A stretch of 64,000 nucleotides of DNA, taken from NCBI GenBank assembly GCA_963854835.1, contig OY978525.1, positions 104,638,417-104,702,416 on the forward strand. Reading direction: 5' to 3'. Shown here one piece after another: positions 24,703 through 36,784 of the stretch. Within the stretch, counting starts at the first letter, position 1. Each line of letters begins with the position of its first letter. Under the pieces are notes generated by a model. That model was given only the letters and a program-made list of their open reading frames with translations. It did no database searches and had not been told where the DNA came from. Both the position numbers and the translations under genes were made by a program. Source of the stretch: Megamerina dolium. Taxonomy: Eukaryota > Arthropoda > Insecta > Diptera > Megamerinidae.

Positions 24703-24713
24703 GACTTAACCCT

Positions 24714-25190
24714 GAAAAATATCCAGTACATGATTTGATTACAGGACAACTCCAACCACTCCCAGGTAGAGCTGTAATACCCTCAACCAGACTCGATGTT
24801 GACATCACAACTTCTCCAAGAACATGTAAATACTCTGCAAGAATGGCTTGACTGCTGGAGAATAAAAGTCAATGAGTGCAAATGTTTTCATTAAACCCAT
24901 ATGGACTTACGGTATCCAATTCTGGGATACTGCATCTCCATCAAATGTGAAAAAACTCCAAAGAACCCAATCTAAAATCCTTCGAATGATTGGTACATTA
25001 ACAACTCCAATATTAACAGAGACTTACACATTCCGATTGTAACTGATGAAGTTTCCACATTTGTTAAGAACCATATAGCTAAGCTTGAGAGGCATCCCAA
25101 TGCTTTGAAAAAGCAAGGACATATCCGCCTAAAGAGATAGGTCGTTAAAAAGTCTCATAGACTCCCAAGTGCCTGCATTTGGTACAGGGT
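24714..25190 (+). mobile_element. Jockey-like LINE, RT remnants and C-terminus
   Basis: Directly after the SINE the LINE resumes with KYPVHDLITGQLL (start of the reverse transcriptase: KxPGxDxI). Almost all of the RT palm is deleted; the next match is LLQEHVNTLQEWLDCWRIKVNE (end of RT) and then LHIPIVTDEVSTFVKNHIAKLERHPN, the usual Jockey C-terminus. No catalytic YADD box remains and stops occur in every frame. No poly-A tail is visible. Confidence 0.82.
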
Positions 25191-25984
25191 AGTTCATGCC
25201 ATACATACATATACTTATATGGATACTTATATGTAGACAAATGCCTCTGTGTGTGTAGCTCTGTTTTATATTTGCACAAATAGCCCAAAGGTTTTTCATT
25301 ATTTGGATATGTGCTCAGTGATTTTTTTTTTATTTGCCTTTCTCCTCCCTTACATATTCATATGTACTATACAACTGTATATATAGGATTGTACAGATAT
25401 AAGAGTGCATGTATGCATATCTATATATGAGTTTGCAACAACAACATCAGAGAGCAAAATTTTCAAATAATTTATTGCACAATTTCATATTTTTGTTTTA
25501 TATTTATTTTTCTTTTTGTTTCTGATTTTAACCAGCAATATATGTATGTATTCATGCTTGCTGTGCGAATGCCTTTATCATATGGCAATGCTACTTTTAC
25601 TGTTACGCGATTATTATTGCGCAAAATTGCCCAAAAATATATGAAATATGCAATTTATACTGTACTGCATATTTTTGTCAGTACATACACGTATTTGCAT
25701 ATGGCCAATAAGCCATGATTGTGGTTAATTTAAATATTTACATATACGGAAGAATGCATTTCTGCGTGCCTGCATTTATCATACTAGCCTGTGTGGATGC
25801 GTGTGTGGTGTGGTAATTTTGTCCATATTATTACAATTTTATGATTGTCAGTATTGGTGGTTTCACAATCTAATGATATTTTATTCGACTAAATTTTAAT
25901 TATAAAATGATTGCAACAGAAAAAAAAATAATAAAGAAATATGAATTCATGAATTGTCATTAAATAATTGAGTCCAATGACTCT
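25191..25984. other. Gene-free AT-rich DNA
   Basis: TATA/TACATA-rich sequence; nothing recognisable. Confidence 0.6.
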
Positions 25985-26179
25985 CTAATTGTGATTGGCG
26001 TTCATCCAGAACAAGTAGAGTTTGGGAAAATCGTAGATAATTAAACAAAATGTCCAAGGTAATTCGAAGCACAGTTCGTGCAATTTGGCAGCATCAACTG
26101 TTAATGAATGTGCTGGTCGGTTATCATTGTAAAACAGAACAGAACAGAAAGTTCTTGGATAAGTGGATCCTTCCTTCAA
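25985..26179 (-). mobile_element. Mariner fragment (second catalytic site region)
   Basis: Minus-strand frame: SVLFYNDNRPAHSLTVDAA then AKLHELCFEL, resembling the mariner block around the second catalytic Asp (YxDNAPAH...KLHELxFELL). The frame then loses the PYSPDLAP motif but keeps FPKL. Only this fragment is recognisable; the sequence above 26180 is not clearly mariner. Confidence 0.6.
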
Positions 26180-27450
26180 TATCTTATTGAATCACTAAAT
26201 TTAGTAGATTTTTACAAGAACTTTCTTCAGCAGCTCCATCTGTCTTCTATTATGGGTACTTATTGATCAACGCCACAGAGTTTGCAGTCATTAGTGTCTG
26301 AGAAAATTACTTTACGAAGGTTATGCTTCTGATTTCAGTGTTCCTTCAAGTGATCGAAGATGATTTTAAGGATTTATTGATCTTCGTAACTTCTGTGCTT
26401 GGCTTTGGCGCCTTTATTTGTGTCTATTTTGGATTCCTTCTATAGCCTGAAAAATTATGACGATTTCTTTATACAGTCGTCAGAATGGCTATGGACCGGT
26501 TAGACTTAATCGGCTACTATTTTAGTATGATACTTTGCTCTTTCATTTGCCTCATGCACTTCATGTCTAGGATCTTAGCATAATTTTGCAGTGTTTTTAC
26601 TTTCGAGCTTGTGCAGGATTTCATGAAAGTTGCTGGAAAGCTTTTTCGTCTTCTTATTTTATAAGAACTCAAGGCTGATAAAATGGCTTGTCTGTCTCAC
26701 ATAATGTTGAAGCTTGGTTTAGGAACAGAGAATTCAGTTGCTCAAAAAGTACTCGGGTGTTTCCCCATGGGAAGTGCCCTTTTGAACCCAGGACCCTTGA
26801 TTTCTGCATCGGTGCTTCCGTCATCAATCTTTTATCTATCAACATGGCATTTTTGGGGCAATTTTGAAGAATATTGACTTTGTAAGATAGTTGTTAAAAT
26901 TACTTTTTTTAACAGCATTTCAAATATATGGTGATCCTTATATTTGAAATGCTTTCCTTTATAAGGTTCAAACTCTCCATGTTATCTGGTGCGGATCCCT
27001 TTATTCTTGTTATTGCATTCTCGTGAAAGTGGTGCCCTGCCGTAATCTTCATTTCGAATTCCAATTTTTAGGAGAGGGAATACTGATTATGATACGAAGT
27101 TCAACTGTGATGGCAACGCCTACCAGAGAAAATACTTTAATGAGTCTTCTCTGGCCTTTGTATACTAAACTATGACAGCATATGTCCTCTTTGGTTTTGC
27201 CATTGTTATTGTGAAGGACACTTCAGTTTGCGTTAGGGATAGTTCCCACTTTTTACCATACAACCTTTGGTATAGCTAAGGATACTCTTGAGGTTTCTTG
27301 GTTTGCAGTTAACATATATTAGATCTGAGTTCCAAGGTGATCGTAGAATATTTTAAATTATTTAAAAATTCCAGCTTTGTATCGCTAATGTAAGATTTAG
27401 TTAGTTTAACTTTGCCTTTTTAATGAAAGGTGTACTAAAGACTCTTGAAC
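26180..27450. other. Unassigned block of less AT-rich DNA
   Basis: This 1.3-kb block has more balanced base composition than its surroundings and few simple repeats, as decayed coding DNA does. A continuous minus-strand reading of about 60 codons lies at 26683-26870 (contains KSRVLGSKGHFPWGNT), overlapping a plus-strand frame. I recognise no family. It could be an unknown transposon, or a host pseudogene. Confidence 0.4.
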
Positions 27451-30400
27451 ATATTCACAAGTACAAAAATAGATATCGAGGATTCAAGCATTCATTATTA
27501 ATTCTTGGTTATTCATATATAATTTTAATATTTTTAGTTCAAAAAAAGAACGGAAAATAAAAATATAATTGCATTGCCAAAAATATAAAAATCCTACCCA
27601 CTAGTAGTTTCTTCCTAAACTTAGATTACCATATGTTAAAAAAACCGAAAAAATCATAAGTAAAATTAGCATTGTAATGATCCTAGTTTCTCACCTTTAA
27701 GATGAATTTCGATGTCAATTATTACTATTATTTATTTTTACTTATATTCATACTTTTGCATGTTGTATCCGTATATGAATACTTCAATGCCAATCATCAA
27801 CTTAAAGTAACTATGTTGTCATAGATAGAAAAACAAAAATCGAATCTACATAAAAAAGCGTATAATTTATTTTTATGTTTCAAATTAAAATTAACTTCAT
27901 AAAATACACGCAATTAACTTTATCTGTTACCATTACTCTGCACTCATATATTTGTGCTTCATCATCGTTCTCATCGTTTTCATATTCATTTCAGTTCTTG
28001 TGTTGTTGGTATGTTGGTATGCATGTGTATATGTGTGCGTTTTCGTTTTCTTTTTCTTTTTTTCATTTTTAAAGCAATTTGAATATAAAATTCAAATTTG
28101 CCCTAAACAATGCCGCAAAGTTCAATGAGGTGTTAAACCATAATTTGCACACCAACACATTTGCATTTTTCGCTCTCCTTTGTTCTTTCGTATTCAATAT
28201 GCGCGCGAGCGAATATCGTAAAAATATCTATATGTATTATATTTTTAGACTGGCTTTTGTGGTTTAATTTCATCACACACAACACCATTTCTAAGAGAGA
28301 GTTTACTTATTACTTTGCCCTGTAGTGATGGTAATGAAGATGGTCGTGGTGGTGGTGATGATGTTGATGGTTAGGGTTAGAATTAAAACTGATGGTGGTG
28401 GTGTATAAATTTTGGAAACAAAAATTTTATAATTTCTCTTCCCTCATCGTTATTATTAAAATTCTTTTTTTTTCTCTTAGTTTCACTTTTCTTTAAAGCT
28501 GCTCGTCATCTTGCATTTCTTTGATTAAATGTCTCATATCCGTGAATGATAATTATGATAATGATGATGATGATGATGATGATGATGATAATTCAAAATC
28601 TAAACACCTTTAAATGTCAAATTATATGTCATATCTACAAATGAATGATATATGAACATGGTATGCCTAAAATTATGCAATAAATTATGCGTGAGAAGTT
28701 CTCAATATACATCTATGCTATTCTATTTGATTAGGTTCATATTGGCTCAAGTATTTATACTTATTTGCTACTAGTTCTTATGAATATGTTCATATTAACA
28801 TTTGTCTGGACTCATTTCAATGAAACAACATTTATCGTAAGCAACATTTAGTTTTTTTTTCCGGAATTTAATGTAGCTCTATTCTGTTGATGGTAATTAT
28901 TGTATGAAAATGTCATGCAGTGACTATGAAGTGATATGTCATGTGATAACTTGAGAGGGTTCGGAATTTCTAACTCGCACCAATGATCAACGTACAAATA
29001 CGACTGGCGTAGAATTCAGCCAAAATGTAGTGGTCCCAAGTCGGTAAATAAGTATTATAGCAATATGACGGTTACACTGATTAAGTGCTGAAAACTTCAA
29101 AGTAGATTCAAAGGACAATTATCTGATTAGATAATGAAAGAAATCTTGTCAAGTTAGTGCAAGAATTTGTGACCCTCTGTGTGACCATCTGTGTAACCCT
29201 CTGTGTGACTCCTCGTCGTTATGGATATAATTACTATAAGACGATTGGATACTAAAAAGCATACAATAATAGAAAAAAATCGAAGGTAAACAGAGATTCT
29301 TCTTTGTTTGAGTTCTTCATATGGCCACATATTAAATATCACAAACTTCACGACATCTGCTCTCTCCAACATTATCAGCATTCATAACATTAATGACAAA
29401 TAACAATGAAGTGCACACAATGCGCAGAAATAGAAAATATTCTCTACAAACGCATATTATATCACACGATATATATATATATATGATATATAGCCACAGA
29501 TGCTGTGAGAGAAAATTTTAATTTTTCACTCGAATGAGTGCAAAATTAAGTCATTAAATGACTGCGACAGCAGATATGAACAGAATAGAGCCAGAACACC
29601 ATCAGTAGTATTATGTTTGACATTATTGACGCTTTGGCTCATCCATTTATGCATATATGTGTATGTGAAGATGAACAAATGATTTTAATATTACCTGTAT
29701 ATATGTGTGTGTGTATGTGTGCATAACGACGCATAACGAGTGAGGCTATCAAAAGTCTCACACTCTTACGTTATCTATAGTACAAGTACGGATGTAAGTA
29801 TATAGCCAATACTACTAATCTACTAACCATAACAAAGTAAAGGCACCACCATCCTCAATATTAATATCTTGCTACTTTTATATTATATTATATAAAACCC
29901 CAGACACCGATGGCTGGACCACCCCACATATAATGACAAACGAATGGGGGAAAGGGGGGAATAATTGAGCACCTTTACACTGTATGACTGTTTAAAAATG
30001 TTATTAGCATATAAATGGGCGTGCCATAAGGTGGTTTCTGTGTATTATGCACAATGTCACATACATGCTTCCGCACCTATAGACTGACTTATACATGTAC
30101 TGTACTGTACAGTATGTATGTACATAGTTATAATATTTACTTTGTAACATTTTCTTTACGAAATTATTCTAATTGCGCCGGTAAATGTTACTTTCTTAAC
30201 ACATGCTCTCATTTGTTTGTAAATCGGATTGTGTCAAAAATGGCAAATAAGTAGTCTACAACTACACATCCACACTATAGGTATACATATCTATATACAT
30301 ATTTAGTACGCACAATGTCAGAAATTAATGTACCACATCATTGTTGTATGGAATAGAAAATGGCATCATCATTTTCTTTAACACGGATACTTAAAATTAC

Positions 30401-31308
30401 CATGCTTGGTCGAATGGACTGATGGTTAGATGGTTGGTTAGTTAGATTGTATGGTAGGTATGGTTGCTATAGAATAGCGAAACTGTCAGCTAACATTTGA
30501 AGGTTATTTGTTTTTGTTTTATGGCTCAAAATTTAAAGCTGTTTTAAGTTAAATCTTTTACATTCAAGCACACCAGGGATACATACACCGAACGTATGCT
30601 AAACATTATTTGCCCATTTTCGTATTCTGCACACTTTTTATGAGACATTAGTGCATTCTAAGTAGTTGATTTCAATGTAGAGTATATATTACTAATTTAA
30701 TTTAAAGCTTAACTAAGTAATTTTTGAGTCATGTATGTATATGCTTTGTAATAGTTTAATGTGATAAGAATATAAAGAGATCAAAGTATATACAGTTTTC
30801 TGCTAAATATATTAAATAATATGTGTGACCTTTTGTAAAGGTCAATTAGTTGCCGACACTTCAGTAGGTTTTCATTTAAACTCACATAATATTCGACAAA
30901 ACGATTAAATGCAATTAATATATTAAAGCATAATATGCAAAAGTCTAGAACATATTCATAAGGTTTCGCAAAATTTCAATTCACTTTTTTTGGAAAATTT
31001 GTAAGATTTTGAGAGGGGAAATTGGAGCATGTTGGGAGCAATACGATTGATTTTCATAAAAATGTAAATTTTCTAGGGGAATCTCACATCTATTGAGTGA
31101 AGATGGAATAGAAATACTACATATTTCATAAAAATATTGATTAAAAAATTAAATTGATTTATTAATAAAAAAGTCAATCATAAATTGTTTTCCTCTAGGT
31201 GCAAGACCTGAGCAACTGTGAGGTTATTTGTGGTTTTTTATTCCATTTATATGAACCTCACAAAATACTAATTACAATTACACAGTGACACAGTATTTGT
31301 GGGGGCGA
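27451..31308. other. Gene-free AT-rich DNA with simple repeats
   Basis: GAT microsatellite at 28555-28589, a 12-bp minisatellite at 29168-29210 and TA/TG runs near 29470 and 29700. Frames of 60-75 codons here lack motifs. No transposon is identified. Confidence 0.6.
29168..29210. repeat. 12-bp minisatellite, about 3.5 units
   Basis: TGTGACCCTCTG, TGTGACCATCTG and TGTAACCCTCTG follow each other, then TGTGAC. Confidence 0.85.
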
Positions 31309-31793
31309 ACCTAAGGATGAAATACCTATACTCTTATAATAAAATCTTCAAAACTTTTTGTATTCTGAGATCAAATTATGGACATGTCAAATTTACAACT
31401 TTTTTGCCTGACTGCTTTTAGAATAAGTCGAAAAAAAGGTTAAAATTCATATCAGAGCGAAATATGTTGTTAGGACACATAAAGTCAAATTTCACAAGGA
31501 ATAATTTTGTAGAACATTTCAACCCACTAGTACTCTTACGAAGGTGTCTTTTTGACCCCCTTTTTAAAAAGTCTGAATGAAATGGTATTTGTGAGGTCGC
31601 TAGAGGGTTAAAATATTTCAGAAAATTATTCGCTGGAAAATTTCACTGGGGGTATTCTCAGACAAAATCTTAGTACAAAGGACGTAAAAGTCCACAGAAA
31701 ATAATAAAGAAATATGACCCCTTGAAATATGCAACATTTTTATGCATTCTTTTATAATTTGTTCATAAATACTATCTCTAGCTCTTTTCGAGG
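31309..31793 (+). repeat. Palindromic repeat with TTAA core, copy A
   Basis: Matches 62497-63010 in inverted orientation over its whole length (shared blocks: TTTTAGAATAAGTCGAAAAAA, GGAATAATTTTGTAGAA, GAAATATGCAACATTTTTATG, AGCTCTTTTCGAGG). At its centre CCC...GGG spans 85 bp (31523-31607), flanked by TCAA/TTAA; outward from it the two arms are themselves inverted repeats (GGGTT.AAAT..TT..A.AAAATTATTC). TTAA targets and CCC ends are typical of piggyBac elements. A minus-strand frame from 31857 starts with an acidic stretch (SDDSDDCDAD) and runs into the repeat; its identity is unknown. Confidence 0.65.
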
Positions 31794-33577
31794 GTAACGG
31801 TTCAGTACTTGTGACATCAGCATCGCAATCATCGCTATCATCAGAATATTTAAACATTCATTGTGTGAATTCTTACAAATTCCATTCAGTGATCAATATT
31901 AATAAAGAACTATAGTCTAAAAGTCAAATAAGTCTATCTATTTATGAACATTTTGTTCTAAAAATTAAAGCGCATATTTATAGTCAAAATTAAGTTGCAA
32001 CTTTAATTTAGTATCGGTTTTATTGTTATGGAAAAGACTTTAAACACTTTAAATCGACCTTCTTCTGTGTATTTTAAAGTGATTTCTACCTCAGAATTTA
32101 TTTCTAAAAGAATATATTTAATATGCTCTTCATTATTAACTAAAATAATATACATGTTTGTGATTATTGCCATAATTCAAAAATTTAGTTGTTGCACATA
32201 GAATTAATGAATTAAATGCCTCAATAAAAAAATAAGGTATTAGGTATTATGTATATAATTCACATTCTACACCTTTCATATGTTATTACCCAATTGATTC
32301 TATTGCAATTTGAAAAACCAATGAACAATTTATCTAATCATCATTTAGTAAATTATTTAAATCGTGCCATCCGCTTTCATGAGTATTGTGCGTGAGTGAG
32401 TCTATGTTCATGTGAGTGCGTGTGTACATTCTTCAACATCACCAACAGCACTCATTACTTATTCTTCCCTACTCATACTCGTACTAATCACTTGCAATAA
32501 AATACAAAAATATTTTCTATACACTCGATTAGCTTTAGCTCCAACCAAGTGCAGTTGGCTTGCGCCAACTTGAAATGCATGAGGCTGCATGTGCACGTGT
32601 CCTGACAATGTGCACTGGTGTGTATTTATGTAGAAAATTTTTGTACGAAAACAATATAAAAATACCAACTCAACAAATAATTTTTCCAGAATTTTCTTTT
32701 ATTTTTACTTTAGTTCTCTGCTTATAATTGTTTAATTATTTTTTTTTTTTTTTTTTTTGCTTTCTGCCCCCATCAACATACATCAAAGATGTATATATAT
32801 ATATATATATGAACACTTGTCATATTCACTTACGCACTCATATTTCACATTTAAATTAAATGCGTAAATAAATACGTTTTTCAACACTGGATTATCTGAA
32901 ATTATCTTGCATTTTATTATTTTTCGCAATTTTTTTCTTTTCTTCTACTTGCGAACTTTTTTCTTTCAATTTTATATTCATACTAGGTATGTATAAGAAA
33001 TCTACTCATAGTCGGAAAAGTCATGACGTATTCTGCAATGTATCATGTCATACATATTTTTATGCTACTAGCAGCATGGAGATCATCTCAAATACCATGG
33101 ATTTTGAAAAATGAAAGTTTCAACTTCATAAGAGCAAGCGTATATAGGACTTTGATCGCATATTTTGCTTTTTATATCAAGCTGAAAATGAATTACCAAA
33201 CTGTTTACTTTCGGCTTATACGTATAGCATTCTTAAGGGAAGAACTGTTTGTGGAAAACTGCATAATGCTTATGTGAAAAAAGATTGTCGGTGTTTGACA
33301 TATTTTCCAAAAATACTTCATGCCTGATATCTAGATATCAGCGATGCTTTTCGCTCCGTAAGCTCAACTAAGATTATCGTCTCTGAAATGATGATACTGA
33401 TTATGCCATGAAGCTCAGAATACATCAGTAAATCAGTTGGAACGTAATGACGAATCTTCTCCAAACTAAGGTTATTCTCTCTGTTTGGTAGCATTACAAG
33501 GGTGTCGAGTTTTTCGAGCTTTTACCATGATGCAAGACAACTGATTCAGATTGAACATGAATTGAACTTTGAACTAT
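31794..33577. other. Gene-free AT-rich DNA
   Basis: Contains a T run at about 32740-32759 and a TA run at 32790-32810. Frames at 32459-32668 and 33023-33277 show no motifs. Nothing else is recognised. Confidence 0.6.
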
Positions 33578-33713
33578 ATTCAATAATAAATAAGCCTTGA
33601 CAATTATTCAAACGATACGTCATAACATTTCCGACAACTTGAATTTTGCTAAATTCAATAATAAATAAGCCTTGACAATTATTAAAACGATACGTCATAA
33701 CATTTCCGACAAC
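33578..33713. repeat. 75-bp tandem duplication
   Basis: A 61-bp segment starting ATTCAATAATAAATAAGCC occurs at 33578-33638 and again at 33653-33713 with a single difference (TTCAAA against TTAAAA); a 14-bp spacer separates them. The near identity suggests a recent duplication. Function unknown. Confidence 0.9.
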
Positions 33714-35209
33714 CGAATATATCGTACTATTTTTGCATGTACTTATGTATTGATTTGAGAATTGCTTGGGGTTTGTCAATAATGGGAGAAAAAAAAAGAA
33801 GAAATAATAATAAAATAAAATAAAAGAAAATAAAATTGAAAATATATATTTATCAGCAATGTGTAAACCACCCATATGTGAAATTGGTCTTACACCATTC
33901 AAACAATCATCTCTCGTTTTAGTTTTTTTTATATTATTTTTGTTGTTGTTGTTGTTGTTGTTGTTATTGTTGCCTCCAACCAAACTACACAGACATGTAG
34001 ACCTACACTCCAAATCAGTCAGTCATCCTTTGCTGATACCTTTACTGATTGTTGTTGTTCTTGATGTTATTTCAACATATTATTGTTCAACCCTTAGCAA
34101 AAAGCTTAGATGTTGTGTTTCCAGCTCACTTACATATAATAATGAAAATGTTTTTGTTTATGAAATACTTTTGCCTGCACGCGAATGCATATTCTTACAT
34201 ATACATGAACATATACGTAGCAATCCCCACTGCCATAGTCAAACAGATAAGTATCTATAAAATGTATATGTGAGTAACATATATGTATACGAGTATGGAG
34301 GAACTAACATATGAATGATGCATATACAGACGATTGGCATCATTTGAAATGGAAATTTCTTCCGCTTCAATGATAATAATTTTAAAATCTATACAATTCA
34401 ATAAAGTTTTATTACTGTTCGACCAATGTGTGTGAGTGAGTATATGAATATGCGTAGGCATCCCTAAATCAAATGCGAGTACTCTAAACACTAGAACATA
34501 TTTCAATTAGAACCACGTTTGGCCACGTTCGATCATTACCTATTGTACTAGTTGCGTAGTGCGTAAGAGTCTAATATGTGTGATGATGAGCAGGCTGTTG
34601 TTGTTGTTGTTGGAAAGTAATACGCACTTATCTGCCTATTTGCTTCTATTCTCAAATCCAAATATGCAAAAATCGACCAAAAACTATGCCATTTTTAAGC
34701 TTCATTTTTCTGAAAATGGTGCAAAATACAAGTATTATTCTATTCAAATAAAATAAACTGCAATTGATATAATAACACAATGATCTAAACTGAATACAAC
34801 ATTCAATATTACATATATATTTGATCTATGTATTATCATCATCACATATTTTTCTACTGGGTGCTACACAGCTTTTTTGTTTTTGTTATAATTCATTTCA
34901 TTTCATTTTCTCTTACATCTTCAATCATATACATTCACATATGATGTAGTTATATGTCATACTAGTATTGAGGTGAAAACATTGATTCCCACTCTCACAC
35001 TCATTTGATCATTCATTCGTTCAATTGAACTAAATTGGCATAGGATTTATGTTTATCGACTGTTGAGCGCTCATCTAAATATTCACTTGTAAATGTCAGT
35101 GAAATTGTATGTGTGGTATATATATAGATACTATATATCAGCTATGGTTAGTGAACCTTCCATGATATGCTTATGTAGAGATTTTAGTATTGCGCTAAAA
35201 ATTAGACAA
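33714..35209. other. Gene-free DNA with GTT microsatellite
   Basis: A (GTT)n run at 33941-33972 accounts for the Leu- and Asn-rich frames on both strands (33546-34260). AT-rich sequence otherwise. Confidence 0.6.
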
Positions 35210-35580
35210 CTGTACCACAGTGGTTAGTGTGTTCGCCTTTTGATCTGTAGGTCGTGGGTTTAATCCCCGGCTGAAGCGTAACAAATTTAATATCGAAAAA
35301 AAGTTTTCTTTCGAACGGTACCCACTTGTCGGCAAGCAATTGGCAATTCTTCCGGCATTAACAATTTGCCATGAAAAAGCTTCTAAAAGAACTCTGTGAC
35401 AAAGCTCAGGAAAGGTGATGTCGCAAGAGTTCTGCCGTTGGGAACCGGCTAATATAAGTAGGTCCCTTCTAATATTTTCCAAAATATAACACTCACAACA
35501 GTAATGGAAGAGAACCTCGGCCAAAGAACCCTTCGGGGCTTTAAGTGCCACATATTTATTTATTTTATTTTTTTTTTTTT
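35210..35580 (+). mobile_element. tRNA-derived SINE, near full length
   Basis: Plus-strand copy. The tRNA-like head has lost part of box A (TGTACCACAGTGGTTAG) but keeps GTGTTCGCC and box B-like GGGTTTAATCC. The body is complete to AGTGCCACATA (octamer at 35547-35554), followed by a (TTTA)n/T tail. The 118-codon minus-strand frame 35195-35551 is a chance reading through the SINE, as shown by its reappearance in other copies. Confidence 0.92.
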
Positions 35581-35835
35581 ATAAAATTTAATTTCAGTTA
35601 ACTGATCTCCAGTCTGAGAATTTTATTTACCAAGTGTATGCGTTTGAAACGAGCCTTATATTGTAAGTCAGTTTTGAAAACTTGAGTTTGGTTGATTTTA
35701 GTTACATGTGTGTGAACCAAAAGAGTAATTCGATTTTAATTATATATTTTTAATAAGATGGATCATATTTTGTAGCTCAAAAATGGAAGTTAGATTTCTC
35801 TGGTGGGGACATTTAAAATTTGATACTAAATCTAC

Positions 35836-35995
35836 AAAAAATTAATATGTGACACTTAGAAAGTCCCAAATGCTCTTTAGCCGGGCTTCTCTTTCAATAT
35901 TGTTTTGCATGTTAAATTTTGGACAGTATTAGAAGGGACCTATTTATATTAGACGGTTCCGAATGGCACAACCCTTGTGGCATCACTTTTTCTGA
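35836..35995 (-). mobile_element. SINE 3' fragment
   Basis: Minus-strand 3' part of the SINE: from CAGAAAAAGTGATGCCACAAG (complement of about 35973-35993) to GTGTCACATA and an A/T tail at the left. It is cut off at 35995 by the adjoining mariner-like relic. Confidence 0.85.
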
Positions 35996-36593
35996 GAATA
36001 ATGGGTATGTCTCTAAACAAAATTGTCGGCGGTATCATTGGGCCATTTTTCATTGAAAATGAACAAGAAGTTGCCGTTACCGTCAATGGTGGTGGCATTA
36101 CTGTGCCACGATGAACAAATTTTTGTTTCCAAATTGAAGAAGATGACAAAGACGACGTTTGGTTTTTGGGCCACATACACCCAATGTAAAAACCATCGAT
36201 ATTTTGCGCACTGTCTTTGAAAATCGAATAATCAACCTAAATGTTGATGTCAAATGGCCACCTCGGAGCTATGATTTGACGCAGTCTATTTTTTGTAGGT
36301 AGCCGTTAAAGATAAGCTTTAGACTAACCATCCCGAAATGGCTGAGGCATTGCAAAACGAAATCGAAGCTGCCATTCATGAGATTGAAGCTCAATCAATG
36401 TACTGAAGATTTGGGTTGATCGGATGACGTAGTCTGAAGCCAACCGTGGCAGTCATTGAATGTTGAAAGTTGTGATGTTGAATTTGACTTTTAAAGGGAA
36501 AAGTCCAATCTTCCTAATAAAATCATGACTAAAATATATTTATTAGTTTTTTTATAGCTGATGCTAATACCAAACTATAAATGGACAACCCCA
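35996..36593 (+). mobile_element. Mariner-like relic, C-terminal half
   Basis: Plus-strand remains in several frames: IIGPFFIENEQEVAVTVNGG, then FPN/EEDDK (region before the second Asp), LRTVFENRIINLNVDVKWPP and RSYDLTQ (decayed last-Asp motif), HPEMAEALQNEIEAAIHEIE. The right end inverted reads TGGGGTTGTCCATTTATAG with TA outside (36594-36595), resembling the TIR of the element at 14041-15118. The 5' half and left TIR are missing at the junction with the SINE fragment. Confidence 0.82.
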
Positions 36594-36784
36594 TACACAT
36601 ATTCTTCTTCTTCACATGGTATTGATAACCAAAATCGATTTTGACGCGCACAGTATTTCTCCAGTCATCAAAATTTGGGTTTGTTGTCGCAAATTGGAAA
36701 TTCCAAGTGCTGTCTGATCATCTACATGTACAATTTCGAAATTTCATATAATAACCAATAAAACAACAAAATGTTGGTTGAAAT

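Noticed and set aside
31618..31857. 79-codon minus-strand frame with acidic start as a host protein
   Set aside because: Its second half lies within the dispersed palindromic repeat, and the matching part of the other copy is full of stops; at best a transposon-derived remnant.
33546..34260. Overlapping 155- and 133-codon frames on opposite strands
   Set aside because: They translate a GTT microsatellite and T-rich DNA, and cross a tandem duplication.
35195..35551. 118-codon open frame on the minus strand
   Set aside because: It lies wholly in a SINE; similar readings occur in other SINE copies (19450-19700, 57815-58009). SINEs encode no protein.
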